Assembly: GCA_017420845.1 (NCBI GenBank)
Contig: JAFQOC010000147.1
Coordinates: forward strand, 1-6,508
Origin: Clostridia bacterium
Lineage (GTDB): Bacteria; Bacillota; Clostridia; Oscillospirales; CAG-272
Reading direction: 5' to 3'
Length of the DNA stretch: 6,508 nucleotides
Position numbers and translations under genes: made by a program. Shown here one piece after another: positions 6,421-6,508 of this stretch; position 1 is the stretch's first letter, and each line of letters opens with the position of its first letter. The notes under the pieces are model-generated. The model had not been told where the DNA came from, made no database searches, and saw only the letters and a program-made list of their open reading frames with translations.

Positions 6421-6508
6421 GGATCGTGGAGGAAAATTGCAGTTTATCGGGGTGAGGCCACCCACGTTCCCTCTACGGCAACGATGGGGGTCAAGGGGGC
6501 GAAGCCCC
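6421..6508. other. GC-rich intergenic stretch with small hairpins, possible dispersed element
   Basis: No gene is supported here. GGGTG (6450-6454) pairs with CACCC (6459-6463) around AGGC. At the window edge GGGGC (6496-6500) pairs with GCCCC (6504-6508) around GAA and could extend beyond the window. The stretch is sharply more GC-rich than the adjoining promoter region. On the minus strand the frame of the CHAP gene stays open through it to the edge, but the translation is Arg/Pro/Gly-rich and not protein-like. It may be a copy of an intergenic repeat; that is inference only. Confidence 0.3.

Overview
This window reads like chromosome from an uncultured, fairly GC-rich member of the Clostridia (Bacillota), probably gut-associated. 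That placement is an inference. It rests on a near-consensus sigma-A promoter, a GGAGG ribosome binding site, and a secreted CHAP protein carrying SH3b and Listeria-Bacteroides (InlB-type) repeats. No rRNA, tRNA, CRISPR array or transposase is visible.

Layout. (1) 1-707, plus strand: the 3' end of a gene that starts outside the window. It encodes about 234 residues of beta-sandwich-like sequence and is probably the C-terminus of a larger enzyme or binding protein. (2) 708-781: a 74-nt gap with two successive hairpins and no evident promoter, so the next gene may be co-transcribed. (3) 782-4294, plus strand: a 1170-residue protein built almost entirely of RCC1/BLIP-II-like beta-propeller repeats. 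There are about 26 repeats, many with an exact 38-residue period, separated into blocks by non-repeat linkers. It has no signal peptide or membrane anchor. (4) 4295-4371: a convergent intergenic gap holding a hairpin that should terminate transcription in both directions. (5) 6327-4372, minus strand: a 651-residue secreted, membrane-anchored cell-wall protein. Its order is signal peptide, CHAP amidase/endopeptidase, SH3b, InlB-type repeat, jelly-roll domain, Pro/Thr/Glu linker, then a Cys-containing C-terminal sorting-like tail. (6) 6328-6508: its own strong sigma-A promoter, then a GC-rich stretch with small hairpins that resembles a dispersed intergenic element.

The two complete genes are convergent and separated by a terminator, so they are independent transcription units and need not share a function. 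The most notable item is the very long, short-period RCC1 propeller protein. Its blade length matches the BLIP-II type better than eukaryotic RCC1, and its function is unknown. The second is the GGC-plus-transmembrane-plus-KKKED tail of the CHAP protein, which resembles Cys-type C-terminal sorting signals.
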